Source: Gammaproteobacteria bacterium (GTDB taxonomy: Bacteria > Pseudomonadota > Gammaproteobacteria > GCA-001735895). Taken from it: 64,000 bases of DNA. Of the stretch, positions 1 to 8,495 are shown piece by piece. How positions within the stretch are numbered: position 1 is the stretch's first letter; the number at the start of each line of letters is the position of its first letter. A model generated the notes under the pieces. The model was not told where the DNA came from, ran no database searches, and saw nothing but the letters and a program-made list of their open reading frames with translations. A program made the position numbers and the translations under genes. The stretch lies in assembly GCA_026989015.1 (NCBI GenBank), contig JALSKD010000053.1, positions 1 through 64,000 on the forward strand, in the 5' to 3' direction.

Positions 1-69
1 GCTCAGATCCTTGCCTTCCCGCAGCGCCTTGATGGCTGCATCCATATCGAATGTGATGTCGTCGTTCAT
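1..69 (-). CDS. IS256-family transposase, N-terminal 23 codons (truncated by window edge)
   Basis: The minus strand reads MNDDITFDMDAAIKALREGK and runs off the window. The pattern of an acidic start, then an A-x-x-A-L-R-x-G-K-D-L segment, is typical of the N-terminus of IS256/Mutator-like transposases; this is recognition by eye over few residues. A strong Shine-Dalgarno, AGGAGG, lies 5 nt upstream of the ATG. The catalytic DDE domain would be outside the window, so activity cannot be assessed. The fragment is too short to appear in the ORF track. Confidence 0.55.
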   Translation of the reverse strand, partial: MNDDITFDMDAAIKALREGKDLS

Positions 70-97
70 GTATCATTCCTCCTGTTTCCAGTTTAAA

Positions 98-126
98 GAA
101 ATGACACAGAATTCTGAACACTACCC
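98..126. repeat. Putative terminal inverted repeat of the IS256-type element
   Basis: About 29 bp between the transposase start and the flanking sequence end in ACTACCC at 120-126. The partner repeat is beyond the left edge, so the assignment rests on resemblance to IS256-family ends and on the abrupt change to unrelated coding sequence at position 127. Confidence 0.5.
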
Positions 127-224
127 GTAGAAGGCCAGCAGTGCTTCCCGATCCTTCTCCAGGCAGGCCACCGCCTTCGGGTATTTCGCCTGGTATGTCT
201 GCACAAAGTGGTCGAAGGCCTTCA
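127..224 (-). pseudogene. Fragment of a second IS256-type transposase, cut off by the IS end
   Basis: In one minus-strand frame this stretch reads KAFDHFVQTYQAKYPKAVAC followed by LEKDREALLAFY, which resembles the region of IS256 transposases just before the FPAEHW / TTNPIES block. The reading frame is then broken by the tip of the neighbouring IS (GGG TAG). The fragment begins immediately at, and may slightly overlap, the end of paaZ in another frame. It has no start codon or catalytic residues of its own, so it is a remnant, probably from IS-on-IS insertion. Confidence 0.6.
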
Positions 225-2258
225 ATTCTGTCGCTTGCGCACCAGGGTCAGCACATCGTAGTTGGCTACGGCTTCGTCGTTCTGGTTGACGAGGGTGGTG
301 TCCCAGCGTACTTCGCCATACTCTTCGCCTTCGCGGTCGGTTTTCTGTTTGCAGGTGAATTGTACGCGGATGCGGTCGCCGGCATAGACGGGCGCGGCGA
401 AGCGCAGGTCGTCGAGGCCGTAGTTGGCAAGCACCGGCCCTTCGTCGGGCCAGACGAACAGGCCGGCGGCCAGTGACACGAGGAAGTAGCCGTGCGCAAC
501 GCGCCCTTCGAAGAAAGGGTTGCGGCGTGCGGCGTCCTCGTCCATGTGGGCGTAGAAGCGGTCGCCGGAAAGATCGGCGAAGCGTTCGATGTCTTCAAGG
601 GTGATCTCGCGTTCGGCGGTGATCACCGCATCGCCAATCTCCAGTTCATCGAAATGTTTCTGGAAGGGGTGACGGTATTCGTCCAGTTGCCGCGTCGCGC
701 CCTGCATCCATCGTCCGGTGATAGCGGTGAGCATGTCGGGTGAGCCCTGGAGGGCCGTGCGTTGCATGTAGTGGGTGACGCCGCGGACTCCGCCCATTTC
801 CTCGCTGGCGCCGGCACGGCCCGGGCCGCCGTGAATGAGGTGGGGCAGGGGCGATCCGTGACCCGTGGATTCCTTCGCCGCCACCGGATCGAGGATCAGC
901 AGGCGGCCGTGGTGGGGTGCAACGCCGATGCCGAGGCGGGTGGCGATGGCCGAGTCTTCGGTGACGATGGAGCCGACCAGACTGCCGCGGCCCTGCGCGG
1001 CGAGTTCGATGGCTTCTTCCTCGTCGTGATAGGCCATCAGGGTACAGACCGGGCCGAAGGCTTCGATGTCGTGGGCGCTGCTGCTCAGCGGGTCGCGGGC
1101 GTGGAGCAGAACGGGGGGCAGGAAGGCGCCCCGTTCCGCGTCGGCGTCCAGGGGGTCTGCGTGCAGATCTTCGCCAAGCAGGATTTCGTTGTCCTGGGCC
1201 AGTTGGCGGATGCGCTCGGCCACGCTGTCGCGCTGGGCCTGGCCGGCCAGTGCGCCCATGCGCACCCGTTCGTTGCGCGGGTTGCCGACCGTCAGGTCGC
1301 GCAAGCGTTGCCGCAGAGCTTCGGCCACCGCGTCGATGCGGTCGGCGGGCACCAGGGCGCGGCGGATGGCGGTGCATTTCTGTCCCGCCTTGGCGGTCAT
1401 CTCGCGTGTCAGCTCCTTGATGTAGAGGTCGAAGGCGGTGCTGCCGGGCCGTACATCGCGGCCGAGGATGCTGCAGTTGAGGGAGTCGGCCTCCATGAAG
1501 AATCGGGTGGCGTTGCGCTGGATGGCGGGGGTCTGTGCCAGTTTCAGGCCGGTGGCGTGGGAACCGGTGAAGCTTACCGCGTCCTGATAGTCGAGCCGGT
1601 CGAGCAGGTCGCCGGTGCCGCCGCAGATCAGCTGTACCGCGCCTTCGGGCAGGATGCCGGAGTCGATGATGCTGCGGAACATGCATTCCGTCAGCCAGGC
1701 GGTCTGACGCGCCGGCTTGACGATGGCGGGCACCCCGGCGAGCAGGGTGGGGGCCAGTTTTTCCAGCATGCCCCAGCAGGGAAAGTTGAAGGCGTTGATG
1801 TGGACGGCCGCCCCCTGCAGCGGCGAGTAGACATGCTGCGCGGTGAATCCGCCTTCGCGCGAGATGCGTTCCTGCGCGCCGTCGAGATAGAGGTGGGCGT
1901 TGGGCATCTCGCGGCGGCCCTTTCCGGAATAGACGAACAGTGTCGAGATGCCGCCTTCGATGTCGATCCAGGCGTCGTTGCGGGTGGCGCCGGTGGCCCA
2001 GCTTTCGGCGTAGAAGCGGTCTTTTTGAGCCATCAGGTGCTGGCCCAGCGCTTTCAGCATCAGCGCCCGCTGGTGGAAGGTGTAGTGACGCAGCGCCGGT
2101 CCGCCGATGCTGCGTGCATGATCGAGTATGGCCTGCATGTCGAGTCCCTCGCTGCCGATCACCGCCACCGGTTCGGCGGTGACCGCGTCGTGCAGGATCT
2201 GGCCGTGCTCGGGTGCTGCGACCCATTCGCCGCAGGCGTAGGATTCGAGGCGGCGCAT
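222..2258 (-). CDS. paaZ: Oxepin-CoA hydrolase / 3-oxo-5,6-dehydrosuberyl-CoA semialdehyde dehydrogenase (PaaZ)
   Basis: PaaZ opens the seven-membered ring of oxepin-CoA and oxidises the resulting aldehyde to 3-oxo-5,6-dehydrosuberyl-CoA in the aerobic phenylacetate pathway. The protein is 678 aa, close to the usual 680. It has an N-terminal aldehyde dehydrogenase domain with the Glu motif FFMEADSLN near residue 257 and the catalytic Cys motif GQKCTAIRR near 296. A C-terminal MaoC-like hydratase domain contains LSGDRFYAHMD and GRVAHGYF. I start at MRRLESY, one base after the paaK stop, rather than at the ORF-track start 22 codons earlier, because family members begin at this point. It is the last gene of the minus-strand paa operon. 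Its final residues (RKRQN) may derive from the abutting transposase fragment. Confidence 0.95.
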   Translation of the reverse strand: MRRLESYACGEWVAAPEHGQILHDAVTAEPVAVIGSEGLDMQAILDHARSIGGPALRHYTFHQRALMLKALGQHLMAQKDRFYAESWATGATRNDAWIDIEGGISTLFVYSGKGRREMPNAHLYLDGAQERISREGGFTAQHVYSPLQGAAVHINAFNFPCWGMLEKLAPTLLAGVPAIVKPARQTAWLTECMFRSIIDSGILPEGAVQLICGGTGDLLDRLDYQDAVSFTGSHATGLKLAQTPAIQRNATRFFMEADSLNCSILGRDVRPGSTAFDLYIKELTREMTAKAGQKCTAIRRALVPADRIDAVAEALRQRLRDLTVGNPRNERVRMGALAGQAQRDSVAERIRQLAQDNEILLGEDLHADPLDADAERGAFLPPVLLHARDPLSSSAHDIEAFGPVCTLMAYHDEEEAIELAAQGRGSLVGSIVTEDSAIATRLGIGVAPHHGRLLILDPVAAKESTGHGSPLPHLIHGGPGRAGASEEMGGVRGVTHYMQRTALQGSPDMLTAITGRWMQGATRQLDEYRHPFQKHFDELEIGDAVITAEREITLEDIERFADLSGDRFYAHMDEDAARRNPFFEGRVAHGYFLVSLAAGLFVWPDEGPVLANYGLDDLRFAAPVYAGDRIRVQFTCKQKTDREGEEYGEVRWDTTLVNQNDEAVANYDVLTLVRKRQN

Positions 2259-2259
2259 G

Positions 2260-3564
2260 CTAGAGCGAGCGCCGGTCGATGACGCGCTGGGCCTTGCCCT
2301 GGGAGCGGGCGATGGCGTCGACATCGTGCACCTGTACCCGGGTGCTGACGCCGATCAGCGACTTGATGTGGTGGCGCAGTTCCTGCGCCATGCGCTCGCG
2401 GCTGTCGGCGCTGCAGTCGGTTTCGCGGACCTCCACATTCACCGTCAGGTTGTCGAGGTTGTCGTCGCGGGTGATTTCCAGTTGGTAATGGGGGGACAGG
2501 CCCTCCACCTTGAGGATCATCTCCTCGATCTGCGACGGGAATACATTGACGCCGCGGATGATCATCATGTCGTCGCTGCGGCCGGTGATCTTGTCCATGC
2601 GGCGCATGCTGCGCGCGGTGCCGGGCAGCAGGCGGGTCAGGTCACGGGTACGGTAGCGGATGATCGGCATGGCCTCCTTGATCAGCGAGGTGAACACCAG
2701 TTCGCCTTCTTCGCCGTCGGGCAGCGGTTGCAGGGTCTCGGTATCGATGATCTCCGGGTAGAAACAGTCTTCCCAGATGGTGGGGCCGTCCTTGGTCTCG
2801 ATGCACTCCTGGGCGACACCGGGCCCAATGACCTCGGAAAGGCCGTAGATGTCCACCGCGTGGATGCCGAGGCGGGTTTCGATCTCTTCGCGCATGGCGT
2901 TGGTCCAGGGCTCGGCGCCGAAGATGCCGATGCGCAGCGAGCAGGTCTTCGGATCCACGCCCTGGCGTTCGAACTCGTCGGCGATGTTGAGGCAGTAGGA
3001 GGGTGTGACCATGATGATGTCGGGTTCGAAGTCGCGAATCAGCTGAACCTGTTTCTCGGTCTGACCTCCGGACATGGGAATGACGGTGCAGCCCAGCCGC
3101 TCGGCGCCGTAGTGCGCGCCCAGGCCGCCGGTGAACAGGCCATAACCGTAGGAGACATGCACCTTGTCGCCGGGCGAGCCGCCGGCGGCACGGATCGAAC
3201 GTGCCATCACATCGGCCCAGCGATCGATGTCGCCCTGGGTGTAACCGACCACGGTGGGCTTGCCGGTGGTACCGCTGGAGGCGTGCACCCGCACCACCTC
3301 GCGCATGGGGACGGCGAAGGTGCCGAACGGGTAGTGATCGCGCAGATCCTGCTTGGTGGTGTAGGGGAACAGGCGGATGTCGTCGAGGGTTTTCAGGTCG
3401 CTGGGGTGAACGCCGGCCTCGTCGAACTTGTGCCGGTACATGGGCACATTGTAATAGGCCAGGTCCAGGGTCCATTTCAGGCGCTTGAGCTGCAGGGCCT
3501 GCAGCTCGTCACGGCTGGCGGTTTCGATCGGTTCCAGTTCGATGGGGCTCGTGGAAAAACTCAT
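2260..3564 (-). CDS. paaK: Phenylacetate-CoA ligase (PaaK)
   Basis: This ATP-dependent ligase activates phenylacetate to phenylacetyl-CoA in the cytoplasm, the entry step of the pathway. The 434 aa protein matches the family length. It has the AMP-binding P-loop SSGTTGKPTVVGYT at about residues 96-109, the motif IYGLSEVIGPGVAQEC, and the C-terminal RGVNVFPSQIEE region characteristic of PaaK. It lies between the thiolase gene, 36 bp upstream, and paaZ, 1 bp downstream, in one transcription unit. The gene order F-G-H-I-J-K matches that of E. coli. Confidence 0.95.
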   Translation of the reverse strand: MSFSTSPIELEPIETASRDELQALQLKRLKWTLDLAYYNVPMYRHKFDEAGVHPSDLKTLDDIRLFPYTTKQDLRDHYPFGTFAVPMREVVRVHASSGTTGKPTVVGYTQGDIDRWADVMARSIRAAGGSPGDKVHVSYGYGLFTGGLGAHYGAERLGCTVIPMSGGQTEKQVQLIRDFEPDIIMVTPSYCLNIADEFERQGVDPKTCSLRIGIFGAEPWTNAMREEIETRLGIHAVDIYGLSEVIGPGVAQECIETKDGPTIWEDCFYPEIIDTETLQPLPDGEEGELVFTSLIKEAMPIIRYRTRDLTRLLPGTARSMRRMDKITGRSDDMMIIRGVNVFPSQIEEMILKVEGLSPHYQLEITRDDNLDNLTVNVEVRETDCSADSRERMAQELRHHIKSLIGVSTRVQVHDVDAIARSQGKAQRVIDRRSL

Positions 3565-3600
3565 GGTCGTTATCCTCTGCGGGTGGTGTAGACGGCGGGT

Positions 3601-4806
3601 TCAGACCCGCTCTATGACGGTGGCGATACCCTGGCCGACGCCAATGCACATGGTGCACAGCGCGTAACGGCCACCGCTGCGCCGGAGTTGCCGCGCGGCG
3701 GTGGTGATCAGCCGCGCGCCACTCATGCCCAGCGGATGGCCGAGGGCGATGGCGCCGCCGTTGGGGTTGACCTGGGGGGCATCGTCCGGCAGGCCGAGCT
3801 GGCGCAGCACGGCCAGTGCCTGGGCGGCGAAGGCTTCGTTGAGTTCGATCACATCCATCTGTTCGATGGTCAGGCCCAGGCGGTCGAGCAGCCGCTGGCT
3901 GGCCGGTGCCGGGCCAATGCCCATGATGCGCGGCTCGACGCCCGCGGTGGCCATGCCGACGACACGGGCGATGGGTTCCAGTCCGTGGCGGGCGGCGGCC
4001 CGCTCGCTGGCGACGAGCATCGCGCAGGCACCGTCGTTGACGCCGGAGGCATTGCCGGCGGTGACCGTGCCGCCTTCGCGGAAGGGCGTGGGCAGCCGCG
4101 CCAGGGCTTCCAGTGTGGTGTCGGCGCGGGGGTGTTCGTCGCGGTCTACGGTCAGCGGTTCCGCCTTGCGCCGGGGCACGCTGACCGCAATGATCTCCTC
4201 GCCAAGAATGCCGTTGGCCTGGGCCGCGGCCGTGCGCTGCTGGGACCGCAGCGCAAAGGCGTCCTGATCGTCGCGGGCGATACCGAATTGCTCGGCGACA
4301 TTCTCGGCCGTTTCGGGCATGGAATCGATGCCGTATTCGGCCCGCATCTTCGGATTGGGAAAGCGCCAGCCGATGGTGGTGTCGTAGATTTCGGCATTGC
4401 GGCTGAATGCGCTGCTGGCCTTGGGCATGACGAAGGGCGCGCGCGACATGGATTCGACGCCTCCGGCGATGATCAGCTCCGCCTCGCCGGCCTTGATGCT
4501 GCGGGCGGCCAGACCGACCGCGTCCATGCCGGAACCGCACAGCCGGTTGACGGTGCTGCCGGGCACATTCACCGGCAGGCCGGCCAGCAGCGCGGCCATG
4601 CGCGCCACATTGCGGTTGTCCTCGCCGGCCTGGTTGGCGTTGCCGTAGTACACATCGTCCACTGCCTCCCAGTCGAGGCCGGGGTGACGCGCCATCAGTT
4701 CGGTGATGGGCAGGGCGCCCAGATCATCGGCACGAACCGATGACAAGGCGCCGCCGTAGCGGCCGATGGGGGTGCGGATGGGGTCGCAGATGAACGCCTG
4801 TGTCAT
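3601..4806 (-). CDS. paaJ: 3-oxoadipyl-CoA / 3-oxo-5,6-dehydrosuberyl-CoA thiolase (PaaJ)
   Basis: This thiolase performs two cleavages in phenylacetate degradation, releasing acetyl-CoA from 3-oxo-5,6-dehydrosuberyl-CoA and then splitting 3-oxoadipyl-CoA to succinyl-CoA and acetyl-CoA. Its 401 aa length is standard. The nucleophile Cys90 is in NRLCGSGMDA, the catalytic His is in NGGAIALGHPLG, and the second Cys is in CTMCIGVGQG near the C-terminus. The start codon overlaps the paaI stop by 4 nt, indicating translational coupling. By sequence alone it cannot be separated from PcaF of the beta-ketoadipate pathway, but the operon context decides for PaaJ. Confidence 0.92.
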   Translation of the reverse strand: MTQAFICDPIRTPIGRYGGALSSVRADDLGALPITELMARHPGLDWEAVDDVYYGNANQAGEDNRNVARMAALLAGLPVNVPGSTVNRLCGSGMDAVGLAARSIKAGEAELIIAGGVESMSRAPFVMPKASSAFSRNAEIYDTTIGWRFPNPKMRAEYGIDSMPETAENVAEQFGIARDDQDAFALRSQQRTAAAQANGILGEEIIAVSVPRRKAEPLTVDRDEHPRADTTLEALARLPTPFREGGTVTAGNASGVNDGACAMLVASERAAARHGLEPIARVVGMATAGVEPRIMGIGPAPASQRLLDRLGLTIEQMDVIELNEAFAAQALAVLRQLGLPDDAPQVNPNGGAIALGHPLGMSGARLITTAARQLRRSGGRYALCTMCIGVGQGIATVIERV

Positions 4807-5261
4807 GTGTCGTCCTCGGATTCGGTAGGGATGATCTGACCGCGAATCTGATGCGCGTTGCCGCGGAACAGCGCGATCAGTTCGTCGTTCTGGTTGTGGA
4901 TTTCGACATCGTAGACGCCGGTGCGGCGGCCACGGCTGCGCTCGAAGGCGGTGGCGGTGAGCCGGTCGCCGAGCCGCGCCGGCGCCAGGAACTGGATCTG
5001 CGCGGCGGCGGCGATGGTGATGCGGTTGTAACTGTTGCAGGCATGGGCGAAGGCGGTATCGGCCAGCGTGAACAGCATGCCGCCGTGGCAGATGTCGTGG
5101 CCGTTGGTCATGCGCTGTTCGACGGTCATTGCCAGTCGGGCGCGTCCCGGCTCGGTATCGAGCACCTCGATGCCCAGCATCCGCGCGGCGTCGTCGTTGG
5201 CGTGCATGGCCGTGCTGCAGGCCCGGGCCAGTTGCACCGGTTCGGTGGGGCGCTCAGTCAT
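4803..5261 (-). CDS. paaI: Hydroxyphenylacetyl-CoA thioesterase (PaaI)
   Basis: PaaI is a hotdog-fold thioesterase that frees CoA from dead-end ring-hydroxylated phenylacetyl-CoA intermediates, acting as a safety valve for the pathway. The 152 aa protein has the family signature NGHDICHGGMLFTLADTAFA at residues 53-72, with the catalytic Asp56 and the HGG turn. It overlaps paaH by 8 nt and paaJ by 4 nt, so all three are translated from one tightly packed message. Confidence 0.92.
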   Translation of the reverse strand: MTERPTEPVQLARACSTAMHANDDAARMLGIEVLDTEPGRARLAMTVEQRMTNGHDICHGGMLFTLADTAFAHACNSYNRITIAAAAQIQFLAPARLGDRLTATAFERSRGRRTGVYDVEIHNQNDELIALFRGNAHQIRGQIIPTESEDDT

Positions 5262-6771
5262 GGAAGCCTTCTCCTGCGGCGACCTTGCGCAGCAGCAGTG
5301 GCGACGGCCGGTAACGGTCCTCGCCGTAGGTTTTCTGCAGGTGTTTCAATACCTTGAGCAATGGTCTGAGGCCGATGCGGTCGGCCCAGGCCAGCGGCCC
5401 CAGCGGATAATTCACGCCGGCCTGCATGGCGGTGTCCACCGCTGCCGCATCGCAAACCCCCTGGTTGACCGCGTCGGCGCCCTCGTTGGCGAGCATGGCC
5501 ACGGTGCGCAATACCACCATCCCCGGCACATCGTCGATGACGGTGACCCGCTTGCCCAGGGCCTGCAGCAGTCCGGTTGCCTGTTCCAGGGCGCGCGGGC
5601 TGGCCTGATCGGCGGCGCAGAGGGTGATGCGCGCTGTGTTTTCGAGGTCCAGGCAGAGGTCGTAGAGCACCAGATCGCGGATGTTGTCGCGGTGCGCGCG
5701 CACCGTGGCCATGTGGCCGTCGCTGGGGCGCAGGGTGAAGCCGTCGCATAGAATCGACAGGTGTTCGCCAGACAGGACCTGGAAAGCCAGGCCGCTGGAT
5801 TCGAGCAGGGCTTTCCAGGGGGCGATCTGCGTTTCCGTACCGATGACAGTGACCTCCCGCGGTGGGGCGCAAGGCGGCTGTTCGGCCGGGGCCGGGTTGT
5901 CCGCGCCCTCGCGGTAATCGTAGAAGCCGCGGCCGCTCTTGCGGCCCAGCCATCCGGCATCGACCAGCGCTTTCTGGATCAGCGACGGGGTGAAGCGGGG
6001 ATCGCCGTAGTAGGCATGGTGCACCGATTCGGTGACTGCGTAGTTCACATCCTGGCCGATCAGATCCATCAGCTCGAAGGGACCCATGCGGAAGCCACCG
6101 CCGTCGCGGTAGATGGCGTCGAGGGTGGCCGCGTCGGCCGCGCCTTCCTGCAGCAGGCGCAGGGCTTCGGCGTAGTAGGGGCGGGCCACGCGGTTGACGA
6201 TGAAACCGGGGGTGGAGCGGGCATGCACCGCCAGCTTCCCCCAGGCGGTGGCGGTGTCGAACAGGGTCTCGGCCAGCGCCGGATCGCTGGCCAGGCCGCT
6301 GATGATCTCCACCAGTTTCATGATCGGCGCCGGGTTGAAGAAGTGCATGCCGAGCAGTCGCTGCGGCCGTTCAAGGGCTGAGCCGATGGCGGTGATCGAC
6401 AGTGACGAGGTGTTGCTGGCCAGTATCGCCTTGGGACAAAGGGTTTCCAGTTCGCGGAACAGCCGCTGCTTGATATTCAGATCCTCGACGATCGCCTCGA
6501 TCACCAGTGCCGCATCGCCGATGGCCTCAAGACGCTCCACCGGCTGGATGCGTCCGACCAGGGCCTGCTGCTCTTCGGCGCTGATGCGGCCACGCTGCAC
6601 CAATTTGTCGAGACCCTGGTCGATTCGGTCGATGGCTGCCCGGGCGGCGCCATCGGCCTGATCATAAAGCCGTACCGGATGGCCGGCCGCGGCGGCCACC
6701 TGGGCGACGCCACCGCCCATGGCGCCGGCGCCGACGACGGCGATGACAGAGTTCGGGTCCAGTGCGCTCAT
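5254..6771 (-). CDS. paaH: 3-hydroxyadipyl-CoA dehydrogenase (PaaH)
   Basis: PaaH oxidises (S)-3-hydroxyadipyl-CoA to 3-oxoadipyl-CoA with NAD+. I choose the start at MSALDPNSV, giving 505 aa, because the 35 residues ahead of it in the ORF track are read from the end of paaG in another frame. The Rossmann motif VVGAGAMGGGVAQ is at residues 12-24, the 3-hydroxyacyl-CoA dehydrogenase signature HFFNPAPIMKLVE follows, and GPFELMDLIGQDVN opens the helical dimerisation domain. A duplicated C-terminal helical domain, typical of the roughly 500 aa PaaH/PaaC form, contains NYPLGPLAWADRIG. It is encoded 1 bp after the paaG stop. Confidence 0.93.
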   Translation of the reverse strand: MSALDPNSVIAVVGAGAMGGGVAQVAAAAGHPVRLYDQADGAARAAIDRIDQGLDKLVQRGRISAEEQQALVGRIQPVERLEAIGDAALVIEAIVEDLNIKQRLFRELETLCPKAILASNTSSLSITAIGSALERPQRLLGMHFFNPAPIMKLVEIISGLASDPALAETLFDTATAWGKLAVHARSTPGFIVNRVARPYYAEALRLLQEGAADAATLDAIYRDGGGFRMGPFELMDLIGQDVNYAVTESVHHAYYGDPRFTPSLIQKALVDAGWLGRKSGRGFYDYREGADNPAPAEQPPCAPPREVTVIGTETQIAPWKALLESSGLAFQVLSGEHLSILCDGFTLRPSDGHMATVRAHRDNIRDLVLYDLCLDLENTARITLCAADQASPRALEQATGLLQALGKRVTVIDDVPGMVVLRTVAMLANEGADAVNQGVCDAAAVDTAMQAGVNYPLGPLAWADRIGLRPLLKVLKHLQKTYGEDRYRPSPLLLRKVAAGEGFHD

Positions 6772-6772
6772 C

Positions 6773-7564
6773 TCATCGTCCCCTGAATTCGGGTTCGCGC
6801 TTTTCGATGAAGGCGGCCACACCCTCGCGGTAGTCTTCGGTGCGCCCGGCCAGCCGTTGCAGGTCGCGTTCCACATCCAGCTGGCGGTCGAGGTCGTGTT
6901 CGCTGGACAGCAGCAGGGCGCGCTTGAGGTAGCCGAGGCCGCGGGTGGGCTGACGGGCGAGGTGGCCGGCCAGCTTCAATGCCTGGGGCATCAGCTCTTC
7001 GTCACCCAGTGCCTTCCAGATCATGCCCCAGTCGGCGGCCTGCTGGGCGCTGACCTTTTCCGCCAGCATCGTGATCGCCGTCGCCCGCGCGCGCCCGATC
7101 AAGCGTGGCAGCAGCCAGCTGCCACCGGAGTCAGGGATCAGCCCGATGCGGCTGAAGGACTGAACGAAATAGGCGGATTGGGCGGCGAGTACGATGTCGC
7201 AGGCCAGGGCCAGGTTGGCGCCGGCGCCGGCGGCGACGCCGTTGACCGCACAGACCACCGGCTTCTCCAGGCGCATGATGCGGCGGATCAGCGGGTTGTA
7301 GTTGCGTTCCAGCGAGTCGCCCAGGTCAGGCATCTCGGTGTCGGGTGCGACATCGCGGTCGCCCAGGTCCTGCCCGGCGCAAAAGGCGCGGCCGGCCCCG
7401 GTCAGCAGCAGGCAGCGGATGCTGTCGTCGCGTTCCACGGTCTTCATCGCGGCGCGCATCTCCTCGTGCATCCGGGCGTTGAAGCTGTTCAGCTTGTCGG
7501 GCCGGTTGAGCGTCAGCGTGGCAACGCCGTCGCCGTGATCGAAAATGAGTGTTTCGTAGGACAC
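6773..7564 (-). CDS. paaG: 1,2-epoxyphenylacetyl-CoA isomerase (PaaG)
   Basis: This crotonase-fold enzyme converts ring-1,2-epoxyphenylacetyl-CoA to oxepin-CoA and also shifts a double bond later in the route. The 263 aa protein has the oxyanion-hole segment GAGRAFCAGQDLGDRD, the second oxyanion segment NGVAAGAGANLALACD, and the catalytic Asp in IPDSGGSWLLPRLIG, which distinguishes PaaG from hydratases that use Glu there. The family-typical C-terminus ends EPEFRGR. It lies 16 bp downstream of paaF. Confidence 0.9.
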   Translation of the reverse strand: MSYETLIFDHGDGVATLTLNRPDKLNSFNARMHEEMRAAMKTVERDDSIRCLLLTGAGRAFCAGQDLGDRDVAPDTEMPDLGDSLERNYNPLIRRIMRLEKPVVCAVNGVAAGAGANLALACDIVLAAQSAYFVQSFSRIGLIPDSGGSWLLPRLIGRARATAITMLAEKVSAQQAADWGMIWKALGDEELMPQALKLAGHLARQPTRGLGYLKRALLLSSEHDLDRQLDVERDLQRLAGRTEDYREGVAAFIEKREPEFRGR

Positions 7565-7580
7565 GCTGTACTCCTGTCGG

Positions 7581-8357
7581 TTATCGCCCCTTGAATTCGG
7601 GCGGGCGTTTTTCGAGAAAGGCGGCCAGCCCTTCCTGACGGTCTTCGGTACCGGCGAGCAGCACGAAGGCCTTGCGTTCGAATTCCAGTGCCGCCGACAG
7701 CGGCATTTCGTCGGCCAGGCGCAACGCCTGTTTGGCCTGACGGATCGCCAGTGGCGGGCGGCTGGCCAGTTCGCGGGCCAGGGTCTGGGCGTCTTCCAGA
7801 GTCAGTTCCGGCTCGCAGACGCGGCTGACAAGCCCGGCGCGCAGCGCGGTGCGCGCATCGATGAAAGCGCCGCTGAACACCATTTCGCTGGCCAGCGAGC
7901 GGCCGACGCGGCGGATCAGCCGCTGGATGCCGCCGGCGCCGGGGATGATGCCGAGGCGGATTTCCGGTTGGCCGAACCGTGCATTGCGGCCGGCATGGAT
8001 GATGTCGGCCTGCAACGCCAGTTCGCAGCCGGCGCCGAGGGCATGTCCGTTGACCGCGGCGATCAGCGGCTTGGGGCATTGCTGGATGCGTTGCCACAGA
8101 GCCGGTCGCGGATCGTCGAGCATGTCGGTCATGTCCATGCCGGCCATTTCGGCGACATCGGCACCGGCGGCGAAGCAGCGTTGGTCGCCGGTGATCACCA
8201 CCGCACCGATGGCATCATCGGTGGCCGCCGCGTCCAGCGCATCTGCCAGCTCGGCAAGCATTGCGGTACGCAGCGCGTTGCGTACCTCGGGGCGGTTCAG
8301 GGTGACGGTGAGTACGCCCTGACTCTGTTCGGTGATGATGTCCTGATAGCGGTTCAT
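7581..8357 (-). CDS. paaF: 2,3-dehydroadipyl-CoA hydratase (PaaF)
   Basis: PaaF hydrates 2,3-dehydroadipyl-CoA to 3-hydroxyadipyl-CoA. It is a 258 aa crotonase with oxyanion motifs GDQRCFAAGADVAEM and NGHALGAGCELAL, and the segment LGIIPGAGGIQRLIRR. It is the first gene of the minus-strand paa operon. Upstream, where E. coli has paaABCDE, lies instead a divergent promoter region and paaY-paaX. Confidence 0.9.
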   Translation of the reverse strand: MNRYQDIITEQSQGVLTVTLNRPEVRNALRTAMLAELADALDAAATDDAIGAVVITGDQRCFAAGADVAEMAGMDMTDMLDDPRPALWQRIQQCPKPLIAAVNGHALGAGCELALQADIIHAGRNARFGQPEIRLGIIPGAGGIQRLIRRVGRSLASEMVFSGAFIDARTALRAGLVSRVCEPELTLEDAQTLARELASRPPLAIRQAKQALRLADEMPLSAALEFERKAFVLLAGTEDRQEGLAAFLEKRPPEFKGR

Positions 8358-8429
8358 GTGCGGTTCCCGGTGCGCCCGTCGGGACGCTTCATGGTCGGTG
8401 GGGTAAAATATACACGAAGCGCCAAATGA

Positions 8430-8467
8430 GATACAGTATCGAAAGAAAATAACCTTAAAACTGTATC
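8430..8467. promoter_or_regulatory. Putative operator in the paaF/paaY divergent promoter region
   Basis: Two 7-bp inverted arms, GATACAG (8430-8436) and CTGTATC (8461-8467), are separated by 24 bp in the 138-bp AT-rich gap between paaF and paaY. The left arm is itself part of the near-palindrome GATACAGTATC. The same arms with the same 24-bp gap occur at 13061-13098 upstream of dctP. A dimeric regulator bound three helical turns apart is the simplest reading, and the PaaX homologue encoded nearby is the obvious candidate. The assignment to PaaX is inference. Confidence 0.55.
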
Positions 8468-8495
8468 ATAAAATTCTCAAGGTTCAGGAGATCCC

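Larger units (their letters stand above)
1..126 (-). mobile_element. IS256-family insertion sequence, one end only (continues past the window edge)
   Basis: The segment contains the first codons of an IS256-like transposase preceded by a terminal sequence that, read inward from the outer tip, begins GGGTAGTGTTCAGAATTCTG. Ends of the form GGGTAGTGTxCAGAATTxTGTG are familiar from IS256-family elements. The element's other end lies outside the window, so completeness and target duplication cannot be judged. It sits next to an older transposase fragment that directly follows paaZ, so this part of the chromosome has been hit by IS256-type elements at least twice. Confidence 0.6.

Noticed and set aside
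762-2282. 506 aa plus-strand ORF opposite paaZ
   Set aside because: Shadow of paaZ, Gly/Ala-rich without motifs.
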